From CAZKTF01 sp964555565 (GTDB lineage Bacteria; Planctomycetota; JAJSAM01; JAKLKS01), in the NCBI GenBank assembly GCA_964555565.1, contig CAZKTF010000148.1, positions 1 to 8,889 on the forward strand: DNA of 8,889 bases. The letters run 5' to 3'. Both the position numbers and the translations under genes were made by a program. Under the pieces are notes generated by a model that made no database searches, was not told the origin of the DNA, and was given only the letters and a program-made list of their open reading frames with translations. Below are positions 1 through 6,453 of the stretch, in pieces; the first letter of the stretch is position 1; each line of letters begins with the position of its first letter.

Positions 1-2
1 CG

Positions 3-662
3 CGGGCGCTCGCCCCGGACCTCGCCGCGGCCCACGCGGCCCTCGGCCACGCCGCCGCCGTCCTCGCCTCCCGGAAGGACGCCACGCCGGGGGAGAAGCG
101 CGAGGCCCTGGCCCTCGCCCTGGAGTGCCTGACGCGCGCGGCGCGGATCGACCCCGGGGACGCCCGCATCCTGGCGGAGAGGGCGCAGGTCCTCCGGTGG
201 ACCGGCGACGCGCGGGGCGCCGCGGACGACCTCGCCCGGGCCGCCGCCGCGGCCCCGCGGGACCCGGCGATCCTCGCGGCCCGGGCCCGGGTCCTCGACG
301 ACCTCGAGGGCGGGAGGGACGCCGTGGCGGCGTGGAAGGCGGCGGTGACGGTTTCGCCCCGGGACCCGGGCCTCGTGACCGACTACGGCTCGGCGCTCGC
401 GCGCGCGGGGCGCTGGGAGGACTCCCTCAAGCAGTACCGGCGGGCGGACTCCCTGTTCCAGAAGGACGCGAGGCCCGACCGCTGGAGGGCCCGGATCGGC
501 CTCGCGACGGCGCTCGCGCAGCTCGGGCTCGCGGACCGCGACGAGGGGATGCTCCGCGAGGCGGCGGACCAGTTGCGCGCGTACCGGCGGGAGGGAGGGC
601 CCGGGACGGCGGACGCGGAGCGCCTGGCCGCGGCGCTGGGCGTCGGCCCGGAGGGGAAGTAG
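3..662 (+). CDS. TPR-repeat protein, C-terminal part (5' end outside window)
   Basis: The frame is open from the first bases of the window to a TAG at 660-662, giving 219 visible residues; the start lies upstream. The protein is almost entirely alpha-helical and rich in Ala, Arg and Leu. It shows successive TPR-like units of about 34 residues: a helix ending in LTRAARIDPGDA, then ILAERAQVLRWTGDARGAAD, then AAAAAPRDPAILAARARVL, then VAAWKAAVTVSPRDPGLV followed by DYGSALARAGRWEDSLKQYR. Recurring 'xxPxDPxxL' turns between units are typical of TPRs. TPR arrays bind other proteins, so a scaffold or assembly role is likely, but no catalytic domain is visible and the missing N-terminus could carry one. 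An internal ATG at 324 would cut through a repeat and is not the start. The gene converges on the large DUF4388 gene, which also has TPR-type helices, but a functional link is only conjecture. Confidence 0.8.
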   Translation, partial: RALAPDLAAAHAALGHAAAVLASRKDATPGEKREALALALECLTRAARIDPGDARILAERAQVLRWTGDARGAADDLARAAAAAPRDPAILAARARVLDDLEGGRDAVAAWKAAVTVSPRDPGLVTDYGSALARAGRWEDSLKQYRRADSLFQKDARPDRWRARIGLATALAQLGLADRDEGMLREAADQLRAYRREGGPGTADAERLAAALGVGPEGK

Positions 663-724
663 CAGCGGCCGAACGGATCGACGGCTCCCCCGGCTCCTGC
701 CCTCGCCCGTCGTTCCGGGCGAGA

Positions 725-826
725 GGCGGGTAGGGGTACGGGTACGGGGAGGGGCAGAGTCGCCGGCGCGGCCTCCACTGCTCACGGGTGGCCGGGCCCG
801 TTCCCCTACCCCTACCCCTACCCGCC
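725..826. repeat. Imperfect inverted repeat of GGGGTA-like units between convergent genes; possible bidirectional terminator or REP-like element
   Basis: The arms are 725-750 and 801-826. They pair at 23 of 26 positions, with C/C mismatches at 739/812 and 745/806 and a G/T at 749/802, around a 50-base loop. The left arm reads as G runs separated by TA or TAC; the right arm is four C runs separated by TA. Each convergent transcript therefore reads a G-rich arm soon after its stop codon: 62 bases after the TPR stop, and only 9 bases after the DUF4388-protein stop. No U-tract follows, so this is not a classical intrinsic terminator. It could be a bidirectional termination or RNA-stability structure, or a copy of a dispersed palindromic repeat. 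The rest of 663-835 shows nothing else recognisable. Confidence 0.65.
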
Positions 827-835
827 TTTGCCTTA

Positions 836-3800
836 CTACGGTTCCACGACGATGACCCTCCCCGTCCCGTCGGCGGAGGCCACCGCGAGGAGGCCGGGCG
901 CGACCAGCGGCGGGGAGCGGAGGGTCCCGAGGCCCGAGAGCCGCCAGAGGATGGAGTCCGTCCGGAGGTCGTAGGCGACGAGCGTGCCCGCCGAGCCCGA
1001 CACGTAGAGCCGCTCGTTCGTGGCCGCCACCCCGCCCTCGACCCCGGCCGGGAGCCCGAGGGACGTCTTCCCGAGGGGCTTCCCGTCCGCGGGGGCGAGG
1101 CGGTGCACGAATCCCCCGGAGGAGACGACCCGCAGGACGTCCTTCCCGGGCAGGGGCTGCGCGCGGACGGGCGAGTCCACGGGCGCCGTCCACGTGACCT
1201 TCCCCGTCGCGAGGTCCACGCGCTGCACGTTCTTGTCCTCCGTCCCGACGACGACGCCCCCCGTGCCGTCCTCCTCCGGGGTGCAGGAGACCGGGCCGGA
1301 GAGCTCGGCGGTCCAGCGCTCCTTCCCGTCCGCGGCCTCGAGGGCCCGGAGGCGGCGGTCCCCCGCGCCCACGAGGACGAGTCCGCCCCTCGCCGCGAGG
1401 AGGGTGCCGGTCGCGGGGGAGGCGAGCGTGACCTTCCAGCGCTCCTCCCCCGTGCGGGCGTCGAAGGCGACCACCTTCCCCTTCGCGTCCACGAACACGA
1501 CGCGGCCGTCGGCGATGACGGGGTCGGAGGAGAGGGCGGCGGTCGTCTTCTTCCTCCACAGGAACGCCCTCTTCGCGAGGTCCACGGCGAAGGCCTCGCC
1601 GTCGTTGCCTCCGAAGTAGGCGACCCCCCCGCTCACCACGATCCCCCCGCTCACGCCGGAGAGGTGGCCGGTCTCGAGCTGGAAGGACTCGTCGCCGCCG
1701 CGCGTCTCCCAGGCCCGGAAGAGCCCGCCGCGCGTGGCCAGGAGGAGCAACCCCTCCCCGAGAGCGGGCCTCCCCTCCACGGCGGCCCCGGCCTCCCGCT
1801 TCCACCGGACCGTGCGCTGGAGGTCGAGGGTGACCTGGGCCCCCCGGTCCCCCTCGATGCCCGCGCGCTCGACCGTGTGCGTGTCGAACCCCTCCATCTC
1901 CACGCGCAGGACCGTCTTTCCCTGGTGCGGGTAGTGGATGACCTTGGGCGTGGTCCCGGCGTCCACCCGGGACTGGTCCGGGAGGATGACCGTGAGGCGG
2001 GCGCCGGGGGGGCGGGTCTCCACCCGGAGCGGGAGGCGGACGAGGGTCGCGAAGTTGATCTCCGGGGCGTCCTGGATGACCGCCCGGTAGGTCTCGAAGG
2101 CCCGCGCCAGGTCGCCCGCCCTCTCGATCGCCTGCGCGGTCTCGAGCCCCTTGCGGGCCTTGACGAGCTTCTCACGCTCGGCCCGCATCCGTTCGTCGAA
2201 CTTGTTCCGCGTGAAGAGGCTCTCCGCCACGGGCTGGAAGTACTGCTCGGGCTTCTCCTGCCGCAGGGCCTCGCATCGCGCGAGGAAGGCGTCGGCGTCC
2301 GCGATCGCCTTGTCCAGGTTGCCCTCCGCGCAGCCCATCTGGATCCCCCTCGTGGTGGACCGGAAGAGATCCGTGATCCTCTGCTTCTCGAGGAGCGCCC
2401 GCGCGGCCTGGCCCTTGTCCTCGACGTAGATCATCGCCTTGTCCATCTCCTCCACGGAGCGGCGGAGTTCATCGGGGCGGAACCCCTCCAGGTCCCCGGC
2501 CCGCAGGACCGCGGCGGCGACGGCCTCCACGACGGCCTTCCAGTCGGCCCTCTTCCGGAGCGCGATGGCCTCGTTGGCTTCCTTCTCCACCTTGAGGTGC
2601 AGCTCCTCCTGGGCCTTGTCGATGTCGATGCCCTCGATGGCGGTCTGGGCGCGGGCGATGCCACGCGCGGCGTCGCGCACCGCCTCGGCGCACGTCTTGG
2701 CCAGGCCCCGGACCTGCTCGCGGTACCAGGCGACGACCTCCCCGCCGCCCTTCCCCTCCGGCAGCCGGGCCTTCCAGGGCCCCTCCACCCGGGTCGGGCC
2801 GGACCCCTCCACCTTCACGGGGAGCGGCCCCTCGAGCGCCTTCGCCGTCGCCTCGAGGAACCTCCCCTCACGGGCCAGGGCGATGGCGGGCTCGAGGAAG
2901 CGCGTCCGCAGCTCCTCCTGCAGGTCGCGGATGGCCTTCTGGCGCGCGGGGCCCTCCCGGACGTCGCGGACCTCCGCCAGGGCGCTCTCGGCGCGCTGGA
3001 GGAAGGCCTCGTCGGACCCGGCGCTCTCCTTCGCGGCGCGGGCGTTCTGCTCGGCCTCGTCGATCCGCGCGGCGTCGAGGCCGGACTTGTCCCGGAGGAT
3101 CGCCTCGGCCAGTTCGAGTCGCTGGGTGGCGGTCCTGGGCTTGAGGTACCAGCCGGCCGCCAGGACCGCGAGGACGGCGAGGACGGTCGAAGCGCGCAGC
3201 GCCTGCTTGCGGCGGGCCCGCGCCTTCTCGCCCGCCAGCAGGAAATCGACCTTCTCCTTGAACTCCTTGTTGTCGGGCTGGAGGAGATGGAGCTTCTGGT
3301 ATACCGACAGGGTCAGCGGCCCGAAGTCCTTGCGCTCCTCGAGCTGCTTCGACACCGCCAGGAGCTCGGCGACCCCGTCGTCGCGCCGGCCCTTCCCGAG
3401 GAACGCGTTGGCGCGCGCCACCCGGAGGCCCACGCTCTCGGGGAGGATCTCCAGGCCCCGCTCCACCAGGGCGATCGCCTCGTCGAAGCTGCGGTCGTCC
3501 GTGAGGAGCCGGGCCGCGTCGCGGCACGCCGACTCGGCCTTGTCCATCTCCTGCAGCGCGGCGTGGACCTCCATGAGGGCCTCGTGGGCCTCCACGCTGC
3601 CGACGTCCTGCTCCGCGGCGCGGCGGAGGGCCTCGACGGCCTCCACGTTCCGTGACGCGGCGTGCTCGGTGCGCCCGAGCCTCACCAGGGTGCGGGCCGC
3701 TGCCTTGCGGTCGCCCGCCCCGAGCTGCGCCTTCGAGAGGGCCTCCAGGAGGGCGGTGTCCTCGGGTCGGTGGTGGACGGCCCGGGCCAGCATGCGGGCC

Positions 3801-4579
3801 GCGCCGGGGAACTCCTTCTTCTCGAGGAGCGGCTCCGCCCCCGCGACCAGCTCCTCCGGCGTGACGATCCGGATCAGGTTCGCGTCGAGGAGGGCCACGA
3901 AGGCCCGGCCGGCGTCGTAGGGGGAGAGGTAGAACTCCTCGAAGAGCTGGGACAGGTCCATCTTCCCGTCGATGGCGGCGAACAGGCCCGCGGCCTCGCG
4001 CCCGAGGCCCGCCGCCTGCGCCGGGTCCTCGACGGCCTTCGTGAAGAACTCGCCCATGTCGGCGAGCTTCTTCTGGATGAGCGAGGACTCGTCGAGGCGG
4101 CGGGCGGCCTCCATCACCATCCCGCCGGCGTCGAAGAAGGCCTCGGCGAAGGGCCCCGGGCCGCCGGAGGGGCCCGCGTTGGCCCCCTCCAGGAACTGGA
4201 ACTTCCCCTGCGTCCAGCCGAAGGTCTCGTAGATCTCCTCGGCCGCCTGGTAGCGGCAGGCCTCGTCGATGTCCTCCTTCTTGACCAGGCCGGTCTGCAT
4301 GAGGATGTCGCCGAGTTTCGATTCCCGCGCGCGCTCCTGCTTGGCGACCGCGACGCGCAGGTCGCCGTCCGAGAGCTTTCCCAGGCCGAGGAGGAGGTTC
4401 CCCAGGCGGAAGCGTCGGCTGCTGCGGGAGGAGAGGACGGAGACCCCCTTGTCGCAGAAGTAGAACCGCCGCTCCGTCTCCCCCTGCTTGACCAGCAGGG
4501 TGCCGGTCTGCCGGTTCATGGACAGGGTCTGGATGATGTCCGCGATGCCGAGGTTGGTGAGGTCGCCCTCGAAGGCCAT
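836..4579 (-). CDS. DUF4388 / TPR / transmembrane / PEGA / PQQ beta-propeller mosaic protein
   Basis: The product has 1247 residues. Residues 1-130 (MAFEGDLTNLGIADIIQTLS, then TGTLLVKQG and FYFCDKG) match a DUF4388 (PATAN-like) domain. They run into two 'LGxxLxxxGxLxxxDL' units at about 59-110, as in GspE/MshE N-terminal domains. Residues 245-430 look like TPR helices. A basic stretch (KARARRKQALR, 452-462) precedes a single hydrophobic segment at about 463-479. Residues 485-845 are charged and helical. Residues 850-920 (LRVETRPPGARLTV, then GKTVLRVEMEGFDTH) fit a PEGA domain, and 935-1245 carry PQQ-type blades such as VVAFDARTGEERWKV and LVAYDLRTDSILWRL. By the positive-inside rule the DUF4388/TPR part is cytoplasmic and the PEGA/propeller part extracytoplasmic. 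The start ATG is chosen because DUF4388 begins there and AGGAGA lies 11 bases upstream; further upstream the frame overlaps the divergent gene. A role in signalling, envelope organisation or motility is possible but unproven. Confidence 0.85.
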   Translation of the reverse strand: MAFEGDLTNLGIADIIQTLSMNRQTGTLLVKQGETERRFYFCDKGVSVLSSRSSRRFRLGNLLLGLGKLSDGDLRVAVAKQERARESKLGDILMQTGLVKKEDIDEACRYQAAEEIYETFGWTQGKFQFLEGANAGPSGGPGPFAEAFFDAGGMVMEAARRLDESSLIQKKLADMGEFFTKAVEDPAQAAGLGREAAGLFAAIDGKMDLSQLFEEFYLSPYDAGRAFVALLDANLIRIVTPEELVAGAEPLLEKKEFPGAARMLARAVHHRPEDTALLEALSKAQLGAGDRKAAARTLVRLGRTEHAASRNVEAVEALRRAAEQDVGSVEAHEALMEVHAALQEMDKAESACRDAARLLTDDRSFDEAIALVERGLEILPESVGLRVARANAFLGKGRRDDGVAELLAVSKQLEERKDFGPLTLSVYQKLHLLQPDNKEFKEKVDFLLAGEKARARRKQALRASTVLAVLAVLAAGWYLKPRTATQRLELAEAILRDKSGLDAARIDEAEQNARAAKESAGSDEAFLQRAESALAEVRDVREGPARQKAIRDLQEELRTRFLEPAIALAREGRFLEATAKALEGPLPVKVEGSGPTRVEGPWKARLPEGKGGGEVVAWYREQVRGLAKTCAEAVRDAARGIARAQTAIEGIDIDKAQEELHLKVEKEANEAIALRKRADWKAVVEAVAAAVLRAGDLEGFRPDELRRSVEEMDKAMIYVEDKGQAARALLEKQRITDLFRSTTRGIQMGCAEGNLDKAIADADAFLARCEALRQEKPEQYFQPVAESLFTRNKFDERMRAEREKLVKARKGLETAQAIERAGDLARAFETYRAVIQDAPEINFATLVRLPLRVETRPPGARLTVILPDQSRVDAGTTPKVIHYPHQGKTVLRVEMEGFDTHTVERAGIEGDRGAQVTLDLQRTVRWKREAGAAVEGRPALGEGLLLLATRGGLFRAWETRGGDESFQLETGHLSGVSGGIVVSGGVAYFGGNDGEAFAVDLAKRAFLWRKKTTAALSSDPVIADGRVVFVDAKGKVVAFDARTGEERWKVTLASPATGTLLAARGGLVLVGAGDRRLRALEAADGKERWTAELSGPVSCTPEEDGTGGVVVGTEDKNVQRVDLATGKVTWTAPVDSPVRAQPLPGKDVLRVVSSGGFVHRLAPADGKPLGKTSLGLPAGVEGGVAATNERLYVSGSAGTLVAYDLRTDSILWRLSGLGTLRSPPLVAPGLLAVASADGTGRVIVVEP

Positions 4580-4590
4580 GGGGGTGCCTG

Positions 4591-4596
4591 TCTCCT
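4591..4596 (-). promoter_or_regulatory. Ribosome binding site for the DUF4388 mosaic gene
   Basis: AGGAGA on the minus strand lies 11 bases before the ATG at 4577-4579. This supports that ATG over in-frame upstream starts, which would give a low-complexity Arg/Pro/Ala leader lying over the divergent gene. Confidence 0.5.
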
Positions 4597-4624
4597 GCCC
4601 GGGAGGAGCAGGGCCCTCCGCCCC

Positions 4625-4653
4625 TTGGCTCCCCTTCCATCCGCGGCTAGAAT
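4625..4653 (+). promoter_or_regulatory. Candidate sigma-70-type promoter for the zinc-ribbon membrane protein gene
   Basis: TTGGCT at 4625-4630 (4 of 6 match to TTGACA) is followed after exactly 17 bases by TAGAAT at 4648-4653 (5 of 6 match to TATAAT). Transcription would start near 4660, leaving an untranslated leader of about 85 bases before the GTG at 4746. The hexamers and spacing are seen in the sequence; activity is inferred. AT-rich hexamers are rare in this GC-rich window, which makes the match more notable. Confidence 0.5.
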
Positions 4654-4669
4654 CCGCCGGAGTCGGCGG
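4654..4669. promoter_or_regulatory. Palindrome between facing promoters, possible operator
   Basis: CCGCCG (4654-4659), GAGT, then CGGCGG (4664-4669) form a perfect 6-base inverted repeat. It lies directly downstream of the plus-strand -10 box and next to the minus-strand -10 box. It is flanked by a direct repeat of GAATCC at 4650-4655 and 4670-4675, 20 bases apart, or about two helical turns. The position suits a repressor or activator site controlling both divergent genes. In DNA this rich in G and C a 6-base palindrome can arise by chance, so the operator role is speculative. Confidence 0.3.
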
Positions 4670-4671
4670 GA

Positions 4672-4700
4672 ATCCTAACCCGCGTCCCGGCACGGGGAAA
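4672..4700 (-). promoter_or_regulatory. Candidate promoter for the DUF4388 mosaic gene
   Basis: On the minus strand TTTCCC (4695-4700) precedes TAGGAT (4672-4677) with a 17-base spacer. The -10 matches consensus at 4 of 6 positions and the -35 at only 3 of 6. Transcription would start near 4665 and run leftward across the plus-strand promoter at 4625-4653, giving a leader of about 85 bases before the ATG at 4579. This is weaker than the plus-strand candidate. Confidence 0.3.
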
Positions 4701-4708
4701 GGTCTCCT

Positions 4709-4720
4709 CCTCCGCGGAGG
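4709..4720. repeat. Perfect 12-base palindrome in the leader of the zinc-ribbon gene
   Basis: CCTCCGCGGAGG is self-complementary. It lies about 26 bases before the GTG start, downstream of the candidate promoter, so it could form a leader structure or bind a dimeric regulator. It may also be a chance product of GC-rich sequence. Confidence 0.3.
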
Positions 4721-4732
4721 GGACCGGTCGAG

Positions 4733-4737
4733 GGAGG
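4733..4737 (+). promoter_or_regulatory. Ribosome binding site that decides the zinc-ribbon gene start
   Basis: GGAGG within a run of GGGAGGG lies 8 bases before the GTG at 4746. It is only 2 bases from an in-frame GTG at 4740, which is too close, and 17 bases from the in-frame ATG at 4755, which is too far. This favours 4746. Confidence 0.5.
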
Positions 4738-4745
4738 GCGTGTCC

Positions 4746-5279
4746 GTGATCCACATGGTGTGCGCCTGCGGGGCCCTGGTCTCGGCCCCGCCGGATCCCC
4801 CGGGGGGACGCGCGGCCTGTGCGGCCTGCGGGGCGTCCGTGGTGGTCCCGGGCTCCGCGGTCGTGGGGGGGCTGCGCGGTCCCACCTCTCCCTCCGCGCT
4901 TCCCCCGGTGCTCGCCGCCGCGGGCCTCCCGCTCCCGGGACCCCCGCGCGAGGACCCGGGGGCCGCGCCCGGGGCCCGGTTTGAGAGCGACGAGAGGCTC
5001 GACCTCCGGGCGCTCGAGGGAGAGGCGCGGGCGCTGCGCCTCCTCGGCCGCCTCTCCGTGGCGGCGGGCCTCCTGGTGGCGGCGGGGGCCGCGGTCGTCC
5101 CCGGCGTGGGACTGGAGTCCCGGCTGCTCGTCGCGGCGGCGGCCGTCTTCGCCGCGGTCCTCGCCTGGGCCGCCATGCGCGGCGCCCGCACGGCCTCCCT
5201 CGCGGCGCTGGTCCTGGCGGAGCGGCAGAGGGACCTGGCCCGGGGCCTCGCCCGGGCGGGCGAGGGGTCGGAAGGCTAG
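4746..5279 (+). CDS. Small zinc-ribbon-like protein with two predicted membrane helices
   Basis: The product has 177 residues from the GTG at 4746. The N-terminus has Cys6-x-Cys8 (VCACGALV) and Cys25-x-x-Cys28 (ACAACGASVVVPG), 16 residues apart. This resembles the short 'CxxCG...G...CPxCG..V.VP' zinc ribbons that begin many membrane proteins of Planctomycetota-like bacteria, except that the first pair is CxC rather than CxxC. A Pro/Gly/Ala-rich linker (about 36-80) follows, then a charged helix (81-98), two hydrophobic segments at about 103-120 and 126-144, and a basic C-terminal helix (LAERQRDLARGLARA). Cytoplasmic ends with a membrane hairpin fit best. It is divergent from the DUF4388 mosaic gene and shares its 166-base control region, so co-regulation is plausible. 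Function is unknown. Metal binding is inferred from the Cys pattern only. Alternative starts are 4740 and 4755. Confidence 0.75.
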   Translation: MIHMVCACGALVSAPPDPPGGRAACAACGASVVVPGSAVVGGLRGPTSPSALPPVLAAAGLPLPGPPREDPGAAPGARFESDERLDLRALEGEARALRLLGRLSVAAGLLVAAGAAVVPGVGLESRLLVAAAAVFAAVLAWAAMRGARTASLAALVLAERQRDLARGLARAGEGSEG

Positions 5280-5286
5280 TAGACAG

Positions 5287-5355
5287 GGGCGGGGGTCCCC
5301 GAGGGTTTCGAGGGCTGCCGGTGGCAGCCCGAGCCCGGGGAGGCCTGCCCCGCCC
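5287..5355. terminator. Nested hairpins between convergent genes, likely bidirectional terminator region
   Basis: The core is a perfect 8-base stem, GGGCTGCC at 5312-5319 and GGCAGCCC at 5323-5330, with a 3-base GGT loop. Outside it CCCCG (5297-5301) can pair with CGGGG (5336-5340), and GGGCGGGG (5287-5294) with CCCCGCCC (5348-5355). The set fills the 85-base gap between the zinc-ribbon stop and the mtnA stop. No T-tract follows on either strand, so termination may need Rho or the structure may simply protect 3' ends. The stems are seen directly; the function is inferred. Confidence 0.5.
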
Positions 5356-5364
5356 GCCGTTGTC

Positions 5365-6453
5365 CTATGCCCGGCGCGCGAGGTGGCGCGCGATCCCCCG
5401 CGCGTCGGGCCGGCGGAGCACGCCCCGTTCGGTGATCAGGGCCGTGACGAGCCGCGCGGGCGTGACGTCGAAGGCGGGGTTGAGCACGGGGAACCCGCGC
5501 GGGGCCACGTCCGCCCCCGCGAAGCGGCGGACCTCGTCGGGGTCGCGCTCCTCGACGACGATGGCCTCCCCCGAGGGCGTCCGCGGGTCGAGGGTCGTGG
5601 TGGGCGCCACGACGTAGAAGGGGACGCCGTGCGCGCGCGCAAGCACGGCGAGGCCGTAGGTCCCGACCTTGTTCGCGACGTCCCCGTTGGCGGCCACGCG
5701 ATCGGCGCCTACGAAGACCCCGTCCACCACGCCGCGGGCGATGAGGCCCGCCGCCGCCGCGTCGGCCAGGAGCCTCCCGTCGATCCCCCTCGTCGCGCAT
5801 TCGAGGGTCGTGAGCCGCGCTCCCTGGAGGAGGGGGCGCGTCTCGTCCACCAGGACCCTGAACCTCCTCCCGGCCCGGCGCGCCGCGACGAAGACCGCGA
5901 AGGCGGTCCCCTCCCCGGCCGTGGCCAGGGCCCCGGTGTTGCAGTGGGTCAGGTAGGTCCCGCCGTCGCGGACGAGGCGTGCCCCCAGGAGGCCCATGGC
6001 GCGGCAGGCGGCCGCGTCCTCCCGGTGCATCCGGCGCGCCTCCGCGAGCGCCGCCGCCGCCGCCCGGAGGAGGGGCCGCGGGCCCCCGAGGCCCTCGTGC
6101 CACGCCGCCAGCGCGCGCCGGACGCCGAGGGCGAGGTTCACGGCCGTGGGGCGGGCGGTCTCGACGGCGTGGGCGAGGCGGCGCACGAGGGTGACCCCCC
6201 GGGAAGGTCCCCGGGCGCGCAGCGCGAGCCCCGCCGCCAGGGCCACCGCGTAGGCCCCGGCCACGCCGAGGGCGGGGGCGCCGCGCACGGCGAGCCGGCG
6301 GACCGCCTCCACGACCTGCCGCGGGTCGCGGCAACTGAGGACGCGGACCCGGCCCGGGAGGAGGGTCTGGTCGAGGAGGAGCAGCCGGCCGTCCCGCGCG
6401 CCGCCGACCCAACGGAGGGTCGGGGGCAGCCGCGGGCGGCGGGGCGGGGTCAC
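5365..6453 (-). CDS. mtnA: S-methyl-5-thioribose-1-phosphate isomerase
   Basis: MtnA converts methylthioribose-1-phosphate to methylthioribulose-1-phosphate in the cytoplasmic methionine salvage pathway. The 362-residue product has the family landmarks in order: LLLLDQTLLPG (24-34), VRGAPALGVAGAYAVALA (56-73), RPTAVNL (101-107), THCNTGALATAG (169-180), DETRPLLQGARLT (203-215), GADRVAANGDVANKVGTYGLA (249-269) and a FPVLNPAFDVTPARLV end. Cys171 and Asp251 correspond to the catalytic Cys160 and Asp240 of the Bacillus enzyme, with the same offset of 11. The usual 'TDNMA' stretch reads 'ADAAA' (230-234), so the conserved Asn is missing. The start is a GTG whose last two bases begin the purE stop (GTGA overlap), with only a weak GGGAA upstream, so translation is probably coupled to purE. 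It is the last gene of the purC-purE-mtnA unit. A related aldose-1-phosphate isomerase of the aIF2B superfamily is possible but less likely. Confidence 0.88.
   Translation of the reverse strand: MTPPRRPRLPPTLRWVGGARDGRLLLLDQTLLPGRVRVLSCRDPRQVVEAVRRLAVRGAPALGVAGAYAVALAAGLALRARGPSRGVTLVRRLAHAVETARPTAVNLALGVRRALAAWHEGLGGPRPLLRAAAAALAEARRMHREDAAACRAMGLLGARLVRDGGTYLTHCNTGALATAGEGTAFAVFVAARRAGRRFRVLVDETRPLLQGARLTTLECATRGIDGRLLADAAAAGLIARGVVDGVFVGADRVAANGDVANKVGTYGLAVLARAHGVPFYVVAPTTTLDPRTPSGEAIVVEERDPDEVRRFAGADVAPRGFPVLNPAFDVTPARLVTALITERGVLRRPDARGIARHLARRA

Noticed and set aside
725..826. Possible CRISPR array or telomere-like repeat.
   Set aside because: The units are only 6 bases, there are no spacers of regular length and no cas genes, and the arms are inverted rather than a direct array.
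788..3655. A 955-codon open frame on the plus strand opposite the DUF4388 mosaic gene.
   Set aside because: Its product is Arg/Gly/Pro/Leu-rich low complexity with no recognisable motif. It mirrors codon bias of the real minus-strand gene, which has clear domains.
2868..4640. A 590-codon open frame on the minus strand in a different frame from the mosaic gene.
   Set aside because: Composition is almost wholly Arg, Gly and Pro, with no domain; it overlaps the well-supported gene in the same strand.
4488..4745. Upstream extension of the zinc-ribbon gene to an ATG at 4488.
   Set aside because: It would overlap the start of the divergent gene and cover both candidate promoters. The extension has no conserved features and the ribosome binding site points to 4746.
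4580..5191. Upstream extension of the DUF4388 mosaic gene by 204 codons.
   Set aside because: The extension is low-complexity Ala/Arg/Ser/Pro sequence lying antisense to the zinc-ribbon gene. The DUF4388 domain and a ribosome binding site support the start at 4579.
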